A stretch of DNA of 64,000 bases. It comes from an uncultured Prevotella sp. (GTDB taxonomy: Bacteria > Bacteroidota > Bacteroidia > Bacteroidales > Bacteroidaceae). The stretch's first letter is position 1. Each line of letters begins with the position of its first letter. The notes below the pieces were generated by a model. It had not been told where the DNA came from and ran no database searches. It was given only the letters and a program-made list of their open reading frames with translations. Position numbers and translations under genes: made by a program. Shown piece after piece: positions 17,656 through 26,029 of the stretch. The DNA lies in assembly GCA_946624005.1 (NCBI GenBank), contig CAMORS010000005.1:1-64000 (forward strand), read 5' to 3'.

Positions 17656-17694
17656 TAATTCTTGCACAAAAGTATGTGGTTTGTGCAAGAATTA
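17656..17694. promoter_or_regulatory. perfect 15-bp inverted repeat upstream of the FadL-type gene
   Basis: Arms TAATTCTTGCACAAA (17656-17670) and TTTGTGCAAGAATTA (17680-17694) are perfect complements around a 9-nt spacer. No T-run follows, so it is a poor terminator. It lies about 66 bp before the -7 box of the next gene and could be an operator or an RNA processing/attenuation hairpin. Confidence 0.65.
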
Positions 17695-17759
17695 ACTTCT
17701 TTTGCATTAACAATTCATAAACGTTGTGTGCGTTTTCAGGAATTAACGAACAATCTAAT

Positions 17760-17767
17760 TACTTTTG
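17760..17767 (+). promoter_or_regulatory. -7 box of the FadL-type gene
   Basis: TACTTTTG matches TAnnTTTG, 31 bp before the ATG at 17799. No good TTTG is found at the -33 distance, which could mean an activator is needed. Confidence 0.55.
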
Positions 17768-17798
17768 CAACCAAAATTTTCAACCTGTTTTCAGATTT

Positions 17799-19334
17799 AT
17801 GAAGAAACTTTTTACAATTACACTCATTTCGTGTGCTGCAACTCTTGTGCAGCCCGCACAGGCAGGAGGTATCCTGACCAACACAAACCAGAACATTGCT
17901 TTCCTTCGTAATCCTGCACGCGACGCCGCCATCGGCATCGACGGTGTCTACACCAATCCCGCCGGTGTGGCCTTTATGGACGACGGGTGGCATCTCTCGC
18001 TGAACTGGCAGTATGCCCACCAGACGCGCACCATCCTGACAACCAACCCCGACTTCGTTCACGGTATGGAGAACGACGGACGGGCCATCAAGAAGTTCAA
18101 AGGCAACGCCGATGCTCCCATCATCCCCTCTATCCAGGCTGCCTATAACAAAGGTAAGTGGAGCCTGCAAGCCAACTTCGCCGTCACTGGCGGTGGTGGC
18201 AAATGCACCTTCTCCGACGGCATCGGCTCGTTCGAGAGTGCTGTGGCAGCCATTGCCAACCAGCTGCAGCCATTAGGCGCAACGGGCTATGGCCTGGAGG
18301 GCTATATGCGCGGACGGCAGTTCTACTTCGGCTTCACCCTCGGTGCAGCCTACAAAGTGACCGACAACCTCTCCGTCTATGGCGGTGCACGCCTGCTCTA
18401 TGGCACAGCGTCGTATAAGGCACGTCTCAACAACATCGTGGTGAACACAGCCAATGGTGAGGTTCCCTTCGGAGCATTCCTCGACGAAGCCAATGGCAAG
18501 ATTACCGGTGGCATAGCACAGTATACGGCAGGCATCAGCCAGCTCGAAGCCGGTATCGCGCAGTATGAGGCTGCCGGTGCTCCCGTGCCAGAGGAGATGA
18601 CGACGAAGCTTGCTGAAGCTCGTACAGCCCTGGCACAACTCCAGGGCACACAGGCCAAGCTGCAGACGCTGGAGACCTATCGCGAAGGCGTCAACCTGAT
18701 GTCCGACCAGTCGGGATGGGGCATTGCTCCCATCATCGGCATCGACTACAAGGTGGGCGACTTCAACTTCGCTGCAAAATACGAGTTCAAGACCCGCATG
18801 CGCATGAAGAACTCTTCCACCGTGAAGGAAGCCCATGCCATCGATGCCGTCAACAAGTTCCGCGACGACTCGTCGGTGCCTGAAGATCAGCCTGCCCTGT
18901 TCACGGTTGGAGCACAGTGGTCGGTGCTGCCCAGCGTGCGCGTCAATGCAGGCTACCACCTCTTCTTCGACAAGTCGGCCCATTGGTACAAGCACGAAGA
19001 GAAGAAGCTCGACGGCAACACCTGGGAGTGGAATGCCGGTGCCGAATGGGACATCACCGACAAGCTCACCGTCAGCGGCGGTTTCCAGAAGACCAACTAC
19101 GGACTGTCCGACGAGTATATGAACGACATGTCGTTCGTCGTGAGCAGCTACACCTTCGGCCTCGGTGTAGGCTATCAGGTTTCGAAGAAGGTGCGCCTCA
19201 ATGCCGCCTACTTCCAGACCAACTACGACACCTACCACCAGCAGGTGACGCCCACCGCCATGAACGGCACGACAAACAACGACTACACACGCACCAACAA
19301 CGTCGTCGGACTGGGTTGCGACATCAACTTCTGA
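17799..19334 (+). CDS. FadL/OmpP1-type outer membrane protein
   Basis: 511 residues from MKKLFTITLIS. The frame is open for 25 codons upstream, but the signal peptide begins here. After the cleavage site comes GGILTNTNQNIAFLRNPARDAAIGIDGVYTNPAG, the N-terminal plug motif of FadL/OmpP1 transporters (NPAG and family-like NQN). The rest is a beta-barrel with alternating aromatic strands and a terminal strand ending VVGLGCDINF. A helical insert at about residues 240-290 (GGIAQYTAGISQLEAGIAQYEAA) is unusual for the barrel and could form a coiled coil outside it. Members import hydrophobic compounds. The ligand is unknown here. Confidence 0.88.
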   Translation: MKKLFTITLISCAATLVQPAQAGGILTNTNQNIAFLRNPARDAAIGIDGVYTNPAGVAFMDDGWHLSLNWQYAHQTRTILTTNPDFVHGMENDGRAIKKFKGNADAPIIPSIQAAYNKGKWSLQANFAVTGGGGKCTFSDGIGSFESAVAAIANQLQPLGATGYGLEGYMRGRQFYFGFTLGAAYKVTDNLSVYGGARLLYGTASYKARLNNIVVNTANGEVPFGAFLDEANGKITGGIAQYTAGISQLEAGIAQYEAAGAPVPEEMTTKLAEARTALAQLQGTQAKLQTLETYREGVNLMSDQSGWGIAPIIGIDYKVGDFNFAAKYEFKTRMRMKNSSTVKEAHAIDAVNKFRDDSSVPEDQPALFTVGAQWSVLPSVRVNAGYHLFFDKSAHWYKHEEKKLDGNTWEWNAGAEWDITDKLTVSGGFQKTNYGLSDEYMNDMSFVVSSYTFGLGVGYQVSKKVRLNAAYFQTNYDTYHQQVTPTAMNGTTNNDYTRTNNVVGLGCDINF

Positions 19335-19354
19335 CGCGCAGAAGTTTGCACGTC

Positions 19355-19740
19355 ATACACCCCAACACCTCACCAAAAAGCCCGAAAAGCCTTTGCTACA
19401 GCGGGTTTCGGATGGTGAGGTGTTTTTCTATCACCTCACCAAACATCTCACCAAACACCTCACCATTTGGGTGACCTCCTACGTTAGCGCATAGGTGGCA
19501 GTGTAGGAGGCGACGCCATTCTTTGCAAGCAAAGCGTCCCAAGGGCCGAGCGCCCGAGCTACGCTCGCCGACCCGTAGCCTTTCCCAGCGTCGCAACAGC
19601 GCATAGGGAGCAATGGATGGTGGGGTCTCTGGTGGGGTGTATGGTGAGGTGATTGAGCAACACCTCACCATCAGAAAGGCCGATAAACAGAGGGTTTCGC
19701 ACCGATTTGGTGAGGTGTTGACCCTTTTCTCGACGAAACT
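19355..19740. repeat. compound noncoding element, copy 1 (CACCTCACC motifs), interrupted
   Basis: Starts 20 bp after the FadL-type stop with ACACCCCAACACCTCACC. It contains the 9-mer CACCTCACC and its complement GGTGAGGTG about eight times in alternating orientation, with spacers such as GCGGGTTTCGGAT and GATAAACAGAGGG shared with the copy at 49429-49660. A hairpin-repeat block (19472-19617) splits it. The array at 19757-19932 follows, as in the other copy. No reading frame of note. Confidence 0.88.
19472..19617. mobile_element. hairpin-repeat block inserted into the compound element
   Basis: These roughly 145 bp are absent at the matching place of the copy at 49429-49660. Read on the minus strand they match 1383-1455: TATGCGCTGTTGCGACGC, then GGGAAAGGC, GGCGAGCGTAGCTCGGG and GGCGTCGCCTCCTAC. 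The occupied and empty sites are therefore both seen in one window. No transposase is encoded, so the element would depend on functions supplied in trans. Confidence 0.75.
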
Positions 19741-19756
19741 ATTCCCGTGGACGGCG

Positions 19757-19932
19757 TACCGCTCTCAGAGATAGTCAGCAATGTTGTCGCAGATGGCATC
19801 TGACCTTGTCAGAGATGGCTTCTGACCTTGTCAGAGATGGCTCCAGACCTTGCCAGAGATGGTTCCTGAGTCGGTCAGTGATGGTTCCTGAGTCGGTCAG
19901 AGATGTTTCCTGAGTCGGTCAGAGACTATTCC
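19757..19932. repeat. 22-bp tandem array B (seven to eight units)
   Basis: Contiguous 22-bp units with core GTCAGAGATGG. Two early units carry the dyad TCTGAC-CTT-GTCAGA. Later units change to TGAGTCGGTCAG. No unique spacers lie between units. The stretch from 19933 to 20149 contains no supported gene, only short open frames in repeat-like sequence. Confidence 0.9.
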
Positions 19933-20149
19933 TGGCAAGGGAGAAAAGGAAACCAGCAATTCAACCAATAATAAACTCATTCAACTTTCGCAAGTAGCGA
20001 TAGCCATAATTAGTAACGGCCTGAAAGGCCAGAAAGCAAACAGCCCAGGGCATCACCCTTGGGTGAGGGTAAAGAGGTGGCCGTGTTGTCCGCCCTGTAA
20101 AGGCAAAAGCAGAATTTAAGGGTAAGCTTATGCCCCTGCAGGACAAACA

Positions 20150-20219
20150 AACAACGGATTTCACGGAATGAAGACATGCTGACAAGCAGCAGCTTCGGAA
20201 AACCGTGAAATCCGTTGTT
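20150..20219. repeat. perfect 17-bp inverted repeat with 36-nt centre
   Basis: Arms AACAACGGATTTCACGG (20150-20166) and CCGTGAAATCCGTTGTT (20203-20219). The centre has a small nested GCTG/CAGC hairpin. It lies in the gene-free block, 20 bp before the terminator at 20239-20270. It could be the structured 3' part of a small RNA. No promoter was identified for one. Confidence 0.6.
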
Positions 20220-20238
20220 CAGATTGATAAGCATTGAT

Positions 20239-20270
20239 AAAGAGCCGAACCTGTCGGCTCTTTATTTTTT
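20239..20270 (+). terminator. intrinsic terminator
   Basis: AAAGAGCCGA / TCGGCTCTTT (10-bp stem, 5-nt loop) followed by TATTTTTTT on the plus strand. It ends plus-strand transcription through the gene-free block and also abuts the stop of the minus-strand gene at 20270, where it may serve as well. Confidence 0.85.
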
Positions 20271-23200
20271 TACTTAAGGTGCATCTTCACAGCCTTGGTC
20301 TGCTTTTCGCCTACCACCTTGATGACGACGTCGCCGTGCAGTCCGTCCATACGGACGAAGACATTCTCGGTGGAGTTGACATCATAGAAGGCCAACATCT
20401 GACCGCCGAGACTGTAGACGGCAATGCTCTTGATGAGTCCGCCCTCGGGATTGATGATGTTGAGCAGTCCGTTGCCGAAGACGCTGACAGCGTCGATGCC
20501 TGTCGGCACAGCGGTGGTGAAGCGGTTCTGCGAAGCCCAGTTGCTGGTACGCTCCTCTTCACAGGTGGCCTGCACACGCCACAGATAGACGGTGTTGGGT
20601 GTCAGTCCGTCAAGGAGATAGGTTGTCTCCGCCAGGTCGAGCACCTCCTGCCACTCCGAGGCATTGTTGTCGCGATAGCGCAGGTTCCACGTCAGGTTGC
20701 TCTCGTCGGCCGTCCAGCTGAGCTGTGCCGATGTAGCACCAAGGTCGGTCACCATGAGGTCGGTCGGCGTGACGCACTCGGGGATGTCGAGCGTGCGGAA
20801 GTCTACTGTTGCCGACCAGAGGCTGGTGTCCTTCTCAGCAGTATTGACACTACGCATGCGCAGCTGATAGTCGGTGCTGGCTTCGAGTCGCTTCAGGACA
20901 ACTTCCTTCTGTCCTGCCACGATGGCCATCTTCCAGTTGGTATCGCCCACCTTGCGGTAGTTGATGTCATAGCCGTCGGTCTCGCCCTGCCAGGTGACGG
21001 TCGCATCCTTGTGGGTAGGCACAACGACGATGTCGGTCGGCGGGAAGACAGTCTCTTCGAGCGTAGTGAACACGCTGACGGGAGTGTATTCGCTGGTATC
21101 GTTGTCCACCTTGCTGCAGCGAGCCTGGATGGCATACTCGTAGTCGGTAGCCGAAAGGAGGTCACGGATATCGATGTGCGTCTCGGTGACGGTCTCGATG
21201 ATCCATTCCTCACTGCCACTCTGGCGATACTTCACATTGTAGGCACCAGCCTCCGACTCCCACTCGATGCGGGCGCTGTACTTCTTCGGTGTCACCACGA
21301 CGTTCTCCACCTCGGGGCATAGCTCGCCGGCTGTCGTCACGTCGAAGAACATCACCTTGGCTGTGTCGCCTTCCTCGCAAGCCTTCGTGATGCCCACCTC
21401 GTAGGTGGTGTGCGGCTTCAGGTCGGTCATCTCGTATTCGGGTGTCGTCAGTTCGGTATAGGCAGGTTGTTCGGTCGTGCCTTCCTCACGATGGAAGACG
21501 AACCACTTGTCGGCACCACTCTCCCACTTCACCTTGGCTGTTGTCTCGGTGGTCTCGACGACTTCGAAGTTAGCGGCGTCGTTCACACAGGTGAACTGGA
21601 TACCAAACTCCTGGAACTGGAACATCGGCGTACCACCCTCTACTGACGTCATCAGCAGACCGACGCGGACAGGACCCGTGTAGCCCTTGAGCGATGCGGT
21701 GTACTCCTTCTCTTCGTAGTCGGCGGGGAAGTCGTCGTGGTTGATGGTGAGGATGACATCATCGGCCGAGAAGGTCGATCCGTCGCGACTGACAACGACG
21801 AGCATCTTGTCGTCGGTACCGTCGGGCACGCCGGTGACCATCAGCTTCATGTTCAGGTCGAGGTTGTAGCTACCGTCGCCCAGGTCGACCATCGGCGAGA
21901 TGAACCAGTTGTTGTTGGCCGGCGTGTATGACATATACCTCATATAGCTGCTCCACCAGCCAGAGTACCAGCTCCAGCCATTGTCCTCAGAGTCGGTCAG
22001 GTCGCTACCCAGTTCGCCAACCTTCGTCTGCCATCCGGAAGGAGCGGCATCAAGGTCGCCGAAGACGATGTTGAACGGCACGGCCAGACCACTCTTGAAG
22101 GTCAGCGTCTCACTCCAGTCGCTCTTCTCCGTAGCCGAGCAGCGTGCACGTACCTGCACCTCGTAGTCGGTGAGTCCTTCCAGACCGCTGATGGTGAACG
22201 GATGCTCGCGTGTCACGATGGGCTCGCACCACTCGTGCTCTACATAATAGACCTCGTAGTTCTCGTCAAGCATCGGCGTGGGAGCCAAGCGATAACGCAC
22301 CTCCCAAGCATCTTCCTCGCCCTGACAGGTCCAGTCGATGCCAGCCTGGTCGCCAACGACAAGGTCTTCGACAGCCATCACGTTAATAGGATAGTCGCAC
22401 TCGCCCTTACGCTCAACGCGGATGTTAGAGAGCGTGATGACGGGGTTGCCATACAGACGGAAGAGGAAGCGGATGCGTGCCTTCTGGCCTGCAGCCTCGG
22501 CAAACGAGACGTAGTACTTCTTCACCTCTTTGGCCGTCGACTGCTTCTGGTAGTTGTCCTTATCGAAGGTGGCGACGGTCTGATAGTTCTCGCCGTCGGT
22601 GGTCACCTGTATCTCCAGCACATCGCTGGTGAAAGGATAGGCACTGGTACTCCAGTTGACGTACTGGTTCATGTTCATGCTGAAGACCACGCGGTTCATC
22701 GTGGCATCGAGATAGATGTCAGGCGTCTCTATCCACGTCTGTGTGCCTGTGGTGGGATCGCCGTTGATGTTACGGCACTCGAGCATCCGCTCTGTGTCGT
22801 CGACACTGTTGGCGCAGCTCCAATAGCCGTAGTCAGCAATGTTGTCGGAACCCTGACGCCAGCCTGACGGTGCTTCATAAGGCGGCTGTGAGAGGAGTCC
22901 GTCGGTCCAGGGCACATTGCCTGCCGTCAGTGCATCGGCGCTGACAGCCGTCGACGAAACGCTTCCCGAAGCATCGACGCTCCACGCCTTGACGTGATAG
23001 AGTTTTGCCTCGTCCAAGCCTTCGAGCTTGATGTCGCTACCAGCTGCTCCCTTATAGAACACCTTACCGCCGCCCGTGATGTCGTCGCCGACATTGAGGT
23101 CGCCAGTAGGCTCTCCGAAGGTACCACCGGGGATTTGGTCGCCCCAAACGTTGGTCAGGGGTACATCGGTCCAAGCCAGGATTACATCGTTGCCTGCTGT

Positions 23201-24403
23201 ATTGCTCTCAACGCTGACCGTCAGCTCGCTGAGGTCGGCATTCGTTATCTGGATGGCGACAGGTGCTTCGGGGCGTGTGCCGATGGTTGCTGTCAGCACG
23301 TCGGCCGTGTTGTATTTCGGACCGTACATACAGACAGAGTTGGTAGCCACGACAAATATATAATAAGGTGTAGCGCCCTCAAGATTCGCAGGTGTATAGA
23401 AAGAAGTCTCTGCCGTGTAGGTCACCACGGTGGCATCACCGATGGCTTCGCCCTCGGAGTACATCACGCCATCTTCCGGGAGGGCAGAGAGCGTAGCATT
23501 CTTGCTGATGAGTACCAAGTAGTGGTCGGCCGACTCAGAGGCGGTGAACTCACCACTCACCTGTGTACTGGTTGAGCTAAGCACGAGGTTAGTAGGCTGT
23601 GCTGCCGGAGCGACACAATCCTCGGGAGCCTTCCAGAGGTAGTGGGTGCCGTCGGCAGGATAGTTGGAAGCCGTCCAACCCACCGACTGGTCGCTCAGAG
23701 CGACGACATTGTCGGCGAAGGTGCCATGCTTCATGATGAAGTCGGTGCCAGAACCGCGCAGTCCCATCTTGATCTGGTCGTTGTAGTTCATGGAGACACC
23801 AGCGAGAGGCTTGAAGTTGTTGAAGCAGAACTCCACGTTGCCAGTAGCTTCGTACAAGCGGACCTGGAACTGTACGACGCCTTTCACGGCTGTGCCGTTC
23901 CAGTTCTCCACCTGCAGCTGCAGGTCGTTCCATTGCACGACCAGCACACGGTCGCCTTCTGTTCCTTCCAGCTTGTAGCTGATTTCGGTCGTCTCCGTCG
24001 TAACGACATCACTGCGGTACCACATACCGACGACATTATCATCTGGGCCTTCAGAGAAGATGAAGTAGCCATTTGTGGCTGATGCAGAGACGTGGTCCTT
24101 GCCCAACACGAGGTAGCCACGCGCACCAACGACAAACTGGTTGAGCAGCTGGTCGTTGTAACGGAAATCGAAGCCGATGGGATAGCCCTGTGCCTCGAAC
24201 GAAGAGGTATGGGAAGTGCCAGTTCCGTCAATGACGGCATAGTTGAAGTCGCTTCCCAGCTCGGATGTTGGAACCACCGTCCCGCCCGTGATGGCACTAT
24301 AGCCCGGCGTCGACAGCTCCAGCTCATAGCCCATCATCGGTTGTGCCTGCAAGCCGCACACCGCGAGGACCAAGCTTAGAAAAGTAAACAAAATCTTTCT
24401 CAT
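20270..24403 (-). CDS. large secreted fibronectin III / cleaved-adhesin protein with T9SS tail
   Basis: 1377 residues with a signal peptide (about 1-21). Two cleaved-adhesin-like jelly-roll domains are suggested, at about residues 500-660 (GYWSCANSVDDTERML) and 775-930 (NNWFISPMVDLGDGSYNLDL). Several fibronectin III modules run through about 985-1290, each with the pattern TDYEYAIQARCS or TDYQLRMRSVNT. The last 75 residues (VYSLGGQMLAFYDVNSTENVF ... KAVKMHLK) look like a type A T9SS sorting domain. This suggests a surface-attached adhesin or glycan-binding protein. Last gene of the operon headed by the Omp28-like gene: the gap to the upstream gene is 30 bp. Function beyond surface display is not known. 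Confidence 0.82.
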   Translation of the reverse strand: MRKILFTFLSLVLAVCGLQAQPMMGYELELSTPGYSAITGGTVVPTSELGSDFNYAVIDGTGTSHTSSFEAQGYPIGFDFRYNDQLLNQFVVGARGYLVLGKDHVSASATNGYFIFSEGPDDNVVGMWYRSDVVTTETTEISYKLEGTEGDRVLVVQWNDLQLQVENWNGTAVKGVVQFQVRLYEATGNVEFCFNNFKPLAGVSMNYNDQIKMGLRGSGTDFIMKHGTFADNVVALSDQSVGWTASNYPADGTHYLWKAPEDCVAPAAQPTNLVLSSTSTQVSGEFTASESADHYLVLISKNATLSALPEDGVMYSEGEAIGDATVVTYTAETSFYTPANLEGATPYYIFVVATNSVCMYGPKYNTADVLTATIGTRPEAPVAIQITNADLSELTVSVESNTAGNDVILAWTDVPLTNVWGDQIPGGTFGEPTGDLNVGDDITGGGKVFYKGAAGSDIKLEGLDEAKLYHVKAWSVDASGSVSSTAVSADALTAGNVPWTDGLLSQPPYEAPSGWRQGSDNIADYGYWSCANSVDDTERMLECRNINGDPTTGTQTWIETPDIYLDATMNRVVFSMNMNQYVNWSTSAYPFTSDVLEIQVTTDGENYQTVATFDKDNYQKQSTAKEVKKYYVSFAEAAGQKARIRFLFRLYGNPVITLSNIRVERKGECDYPINVMAVEDLVVGDQAGIDWTCQGEEDAWEVRYRLAPTPMLDENYEVYYVEHEWCEPIVTREHPFTISGLEGLTDYEVQVRARCSATEKSDWSETLTFKSGLAVPFNIVFGDLDAAPSGWQTKVGELGSDLTDSEDNGWSWYSGWWSSYMRYMSYTPANNNWFISPMVDLGDGSYNLDLNMKLMVTGVPDGTDDKMLVVVSRDGSTFSADDVILTINHDDFPADYEEKEYTASLKGYTGPVRVGLLMTSVEGGTPMFQFQEFGIQFTCVNDAANFEVVETTETTAKVKWESGADKWFVFHREEGTTEQPAYTELTTPEYEMTDLKPHTTYEVGITKACEEGDTAKVMFFDVTTAGELCPEVENVVVTPKKYSARIEWESEAGAYNVKYRQSGSEEWIIETVTETHIDIRDLLSATDYEYAIQARCSKVDNDTSEYTPVSVFTTLEETVFPPTDIVVVPTHKDATVTWQGETDGYDINYRKVGDTNWKMAIVAGQKEVVLKRLEASTDYQLRMRSVNTAEKDTSLWSATVDFRTLDIPECVTPTDLMVTDLGATSAQLSWTADESNLTWNLRYRDNNASEWQEVLDLAETTYLLDGLTPNTVYLWRVQATCEEERTSNWASQNRFTTAVPTGIDAVSVFGNGLLNIINPEGGLIKSIAVYSLGGQMLAFYDVNSTENVFVRMDGLHGDVVIKVVGEKQTKAVKMHLK

Positions 24404-24433
24404 AATACTTGCTATTTAGTGAATGAAACTCTT

Positions 24434-26017
24434 TTACTTGACTACGTATTTCTTGCCATCCTTCACGTAGACACCGCTTTCTACGGCTGCAGCATTGTCG
24501 GCCACGCGACGTCCCTGCAGGTCGTAGACGGGTGATGGGTGATGGGTGATGGGTGATAAGTGTTGATCGATGGCCGACGGTTCAAGCGGTTCGCCATTGA
24601 GATTGACGCGCTTGGCATAGTAGCGCTCGTGATATTCGTTTTCTGGATCATCCTCGCTCCAAGAAACGATATAGTATTCGCCATCAATGAGGTCGGAGAC
24701 GTAGAGGTCGCTCTTCGTTCCTGGCCAAGGCGTCAGGTCGACGGCCTCTCTGACGAGGTTGCCGTCCTTGTCGTAGAGCGCCATGAGGGTCTCTACGTCG
24801 CCAAAAGTTTGCATGCTGGCCATGTGCTGGTAGAATACAGCCACCTGGCCGTCGCCGGCATCCCGCACCTGCATGCCCTGATACTGATGTCCGTCGGCCA
24901 TCTCGGCCACGGCGATGCCATTAGGTCCCCAGAGGAGCTCGCCCTCGTCGCTCATCTTCTGCATAAAGAGGCCGCGATAACTCTGGTAGGCCTGATCGTA
25001 CTGGCCAAAGAAGCAATAGAAAGCCTGGTCGCTCTCGTCCCAGTAGAAGTCGGGCACGCGGCGCGACATCACGTCGTCGTTGCTGATTACTGTTCCGCCC
25101 TCACCATCGGAGAAGGCATACGAACCGTCGTCTTTCAGGATGTAACACAGGCGATTCTCGTAGCAGTCGGTTGTCTTTGAGCCGCTCTGCCAAGCGAAGC
25201 AAACGCCATCAGGACCTTTCCCGGCAGCCACCTGCACATGGGGAGGCATGCTGCCATAGCCACCACGCCATACGACGACGTCCTCGTCCCAGGCATTGCT
25301 GCCGTCGAAGTCGAGCAGACGTGCCTTCGTCGTATAGCCGGCTCCCTCCATGTAGAAGAGTACAGCCTGGTTGTCGCCGGCATCAACGAGATAGGGATAG
25401 GTGTAGCTGAGCAGCTTGTCGGGGTCTTTCAGCTGCTGACGCCATACGCTGTTGCCGTCTTTGTTGAGTTTCTCGATATTGATGAACGACGGAACGTCGC
25501 TTTCGTAGGTCATACCCATATAGGCGAAGATGGCTCCGCCGTCGCTCGTGGGACACATCGACATGCCGGCACAGTCGGGTGCCGCAGGTAGTCCGTTGTT
25601 GAGCGTCTTGTCGCCCCAGATGAGTTTGCCGTCGGGTCCCACCTTATAGACAGTATAGCTTTCGCCGAGCCCCGTCCGCTGGTCGAGCACGGCAACAAAG
25701 GCATTGCCATAGGCATCGATGCCCATGTAGTTGTTGATGACCGTCCACGACTTGTTGGCCTCCTGGCTGAGCAGCAGGCCGTTGCCTTCGGTGAGCAGAT
25801 TGCCTTCTTTGTCCATGACCACCACATACTGCGGATAGCCACCGGTATCGACGCCATAGAAGTAGGCATAGGTAATGCCGTCGGCATTGGTCTTTATCTC
25901 TCTGCCGTAGTTGGAGATTTCGCCTGTCCAGAAGCATAAGCCTTCTTCTGTCCACTGGGCGTTGGCCGTGCCTGCCACGAGCAGGCCAAAGGCCGCAAAA
26001 AGTAAATGTTTCTTCAT
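24434..26017 (-). CDS. secreted protein of unknown function with T9SS sorting domain
   Basis: 527 residues with a signal peptide (about 1-20). The body has repeated short beta-strand units rich in W, G and D (for example GISMCPTS-like, VAVLDQRTGLGESYTVYKVG, VAVFYQHMASMQTFG) that suggest a beta-propeller. This is inference only. The C-terminus YDLQGRRVADN...GVYVKDGKKYVVK is a short T9SS sorting domain. Just before it a 7-bp array (24530-24557) encodes LSPITHHPSP, identical in style to the neighbouring gene. Middle gene of a three-gene minus-strand operon: 12 bp separate it from the gene upstream and 30 bp from the gene downstream. Confidence 0.75.
   Translation of the reverse strand: MKKHLLFAAFGLLVAGTANAQWTEEGLCFWTGEISNYGREIKTNADGITYAYFYGVDTGGYPQYVVVMDKEGNLLTEGNGLLLSQEANKSWTVINNYMGIDAYGNAFVAVLDQRTGLGESYTVYKVGPDGKLIWGDKTLNNGLPAAPDCAGMSMCPTSDGGAIFAYMGMTYESDVPSFINIEKLNKDGNSVWRQQLKDPDKLLSYTYPYLVDAGDNQAVLFYMEGAGYTTKARLLDFDGSNAWDEDVVVWRGGYGSMPPHVQVAAGKGPDGVCFAWQSGSKTTDCYENRLCYILKDDGSYAFSDGEGGTVISNDDVMSRRVPDFYWDESDQAFYCFFGQYDQAYQSYRGLFMQKMSDEGELLWGPNGIAVAEMADGHQYQGMQVRDAGDGQVAVFYQHMASMQTFGDVETLMALYDKDGNLVREAVDLTPWPGTKSDLYVSDLIDGEYYIVSWSEDDPENEYHERYYAKRVNLNGEPLEPSAIDQHLSPITHHPSPVYDLQGRRVADNAAAVESGVYVKDGKKYVVK
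24530..24557. repeat. 7-bp array (GGGTGAT x4) inside a T9SS linker
   Basis: Four perfect heptamers in the coding sequence, between the body of the protein and the YDLQGR tail. The flanks are nearly identical to 26210-26237. Confidence 0.85.
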
Positions 26018-26029
26018 ATTCCTATAATG

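Noticed and set aside
19961..20234. Two overlapping minus-strand frames of 74 codons each
   Set aside because: They lie in repeat-like DNA and include the 17-bp inverted repeat. Neither has a start with promoter or a recognisable protein. Peptides like these are seen as translations of widespread noncoding repeats.
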